Positions 32,857 to 32,933 of a stretch of 32,933 bases of DNA are shown here, in pieces (position 1 is the first letter of the stretch; each line of letters starts with the position of its first letter). Below the pieces are notes generated by a model. That model worked only from the letters and a program-made list of their open reading frames with translations. It ran no database searches and was not told the DNA's origin. The stretch lies in NCBI GenBank assembly GCA_008000375.1, contig SMOI01000207.1, forward strand, positions 24,957 through 57,889, given 5' to 3'. The stretch is from Poteriospumella lacustris. Taxonomy: Eukaryota; Sar; Chrysophyceae; Chromulinales; Dinobryaceae. Both the position numbers and the translations under genes were made by a program.

Positions 32857-32933
32857 CGGCCTACTTCTTGCCGGACTTCTTCTTCTGCTTCTTGTCTCCG
32901 AGAAGAGCGCTGGCACTCACCGCACCGCTGCTG
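32857..32933 (-). repeat. Visible part of the right arm of the PWP1 inverted repeat
   Basis: Exact reverse complement of 32482-32558. Identity ends at 32857, 4 nt beyond the stop codon of the inverted gene copy, and continues out of the window on the other side. Confidence 0.9.
32861..32933 (-). CDS. PWP1-like gene, copy 2 (only the last 23 codons in window)
   Basis: On the minus strand the frame reads SSGAVSASALLGDKKQKKKS then GKK and stop at 32861-32863, identical at nucleotide level to the end of the plus-strand PWP1. Whether the rest of the gene is intact lies outside the window. Tail-to-tail with copy 1. Confidence 0.85.
   Translation of the reverse strand, partial: SSGAVSASALLGDKKQKKKSGKK

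Overview
This is nuclear DNA of a gene-dense microbial eukaryote. At least twelve of the sixteen genes are interrupted by short GT-AG introns (54-101 nt, plus one of 281 nt), and the proteins are typically eukaryotic: cytosolic ribosomal protein uL2/RPL8, fimbrin, NECAP, steroid 5-alpha-reductase family, UNC93 and PWP1. Stop codon usage looks standard. I cannot place the species. A monomeric NADP isocitrate dehydrogenase with a mitochondrial presequence, plus a secreted LPMO-like protein, suggest a free-living protist rather than an animal, plant or common fungus, but this is inference.

Layout. 1-7.8 kb: a partial UNC93-like transporter (-), an unrecognised WW-like protein (+) and a five-exon, 1246-residue low-complexity protein (-). 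8.1-11.6 kb: mitochondrial monomeric IDH (-) and an interrupted, unrecognised gene (-). 11.8-14.7 kb: two RPL8 genes, tail to tail, forming an inverted repeat with 1139 bp arms that look identical. 14.8-18.4 kb: LPMO-like secreted protein (+), a small hypothetical ORF (+) and fimbrin (-). 18.7-25.5 kb: an Asp-box membrane protein (+), two unrecognised proteins (-), NECAP (+) and a 5-alpha-reductase family enzyme (-). 25.8-28.2 kb: an endonuclease/exonuclease/phosphatase family protein (-) and an unrecognised membrane protein (+). 28.6-32.9 kb: spermidine synthase (+), PWP1 (+), and at the right edge the first 73 nt of a second, inverted PWP1 copy.

There are no operons; the genes are largely unrelated housekeeping functions. 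Three points stand out. (1) Two ribosome-related genes, RPL8 and PWP1, are each present as tail-to-tail inverted pairs whose sequence identity stops within about 10 nt of the stop codon, which points to gene conversion of palindromic pairs. (2) The single oversized intron, in spermidine synthase, contains two 10-11 nt stretches complementary to the universally conserved 530-loop region of 18S rRNA, next to C/D-like boxes: a likely intronic guide snoRNA. (3) The IDH belongs to the monomeric family best known from bacteria but carries an intron and a presequence. All exon structures below were derived by hand, and each spliced reading frame was checked to be divisible by three.
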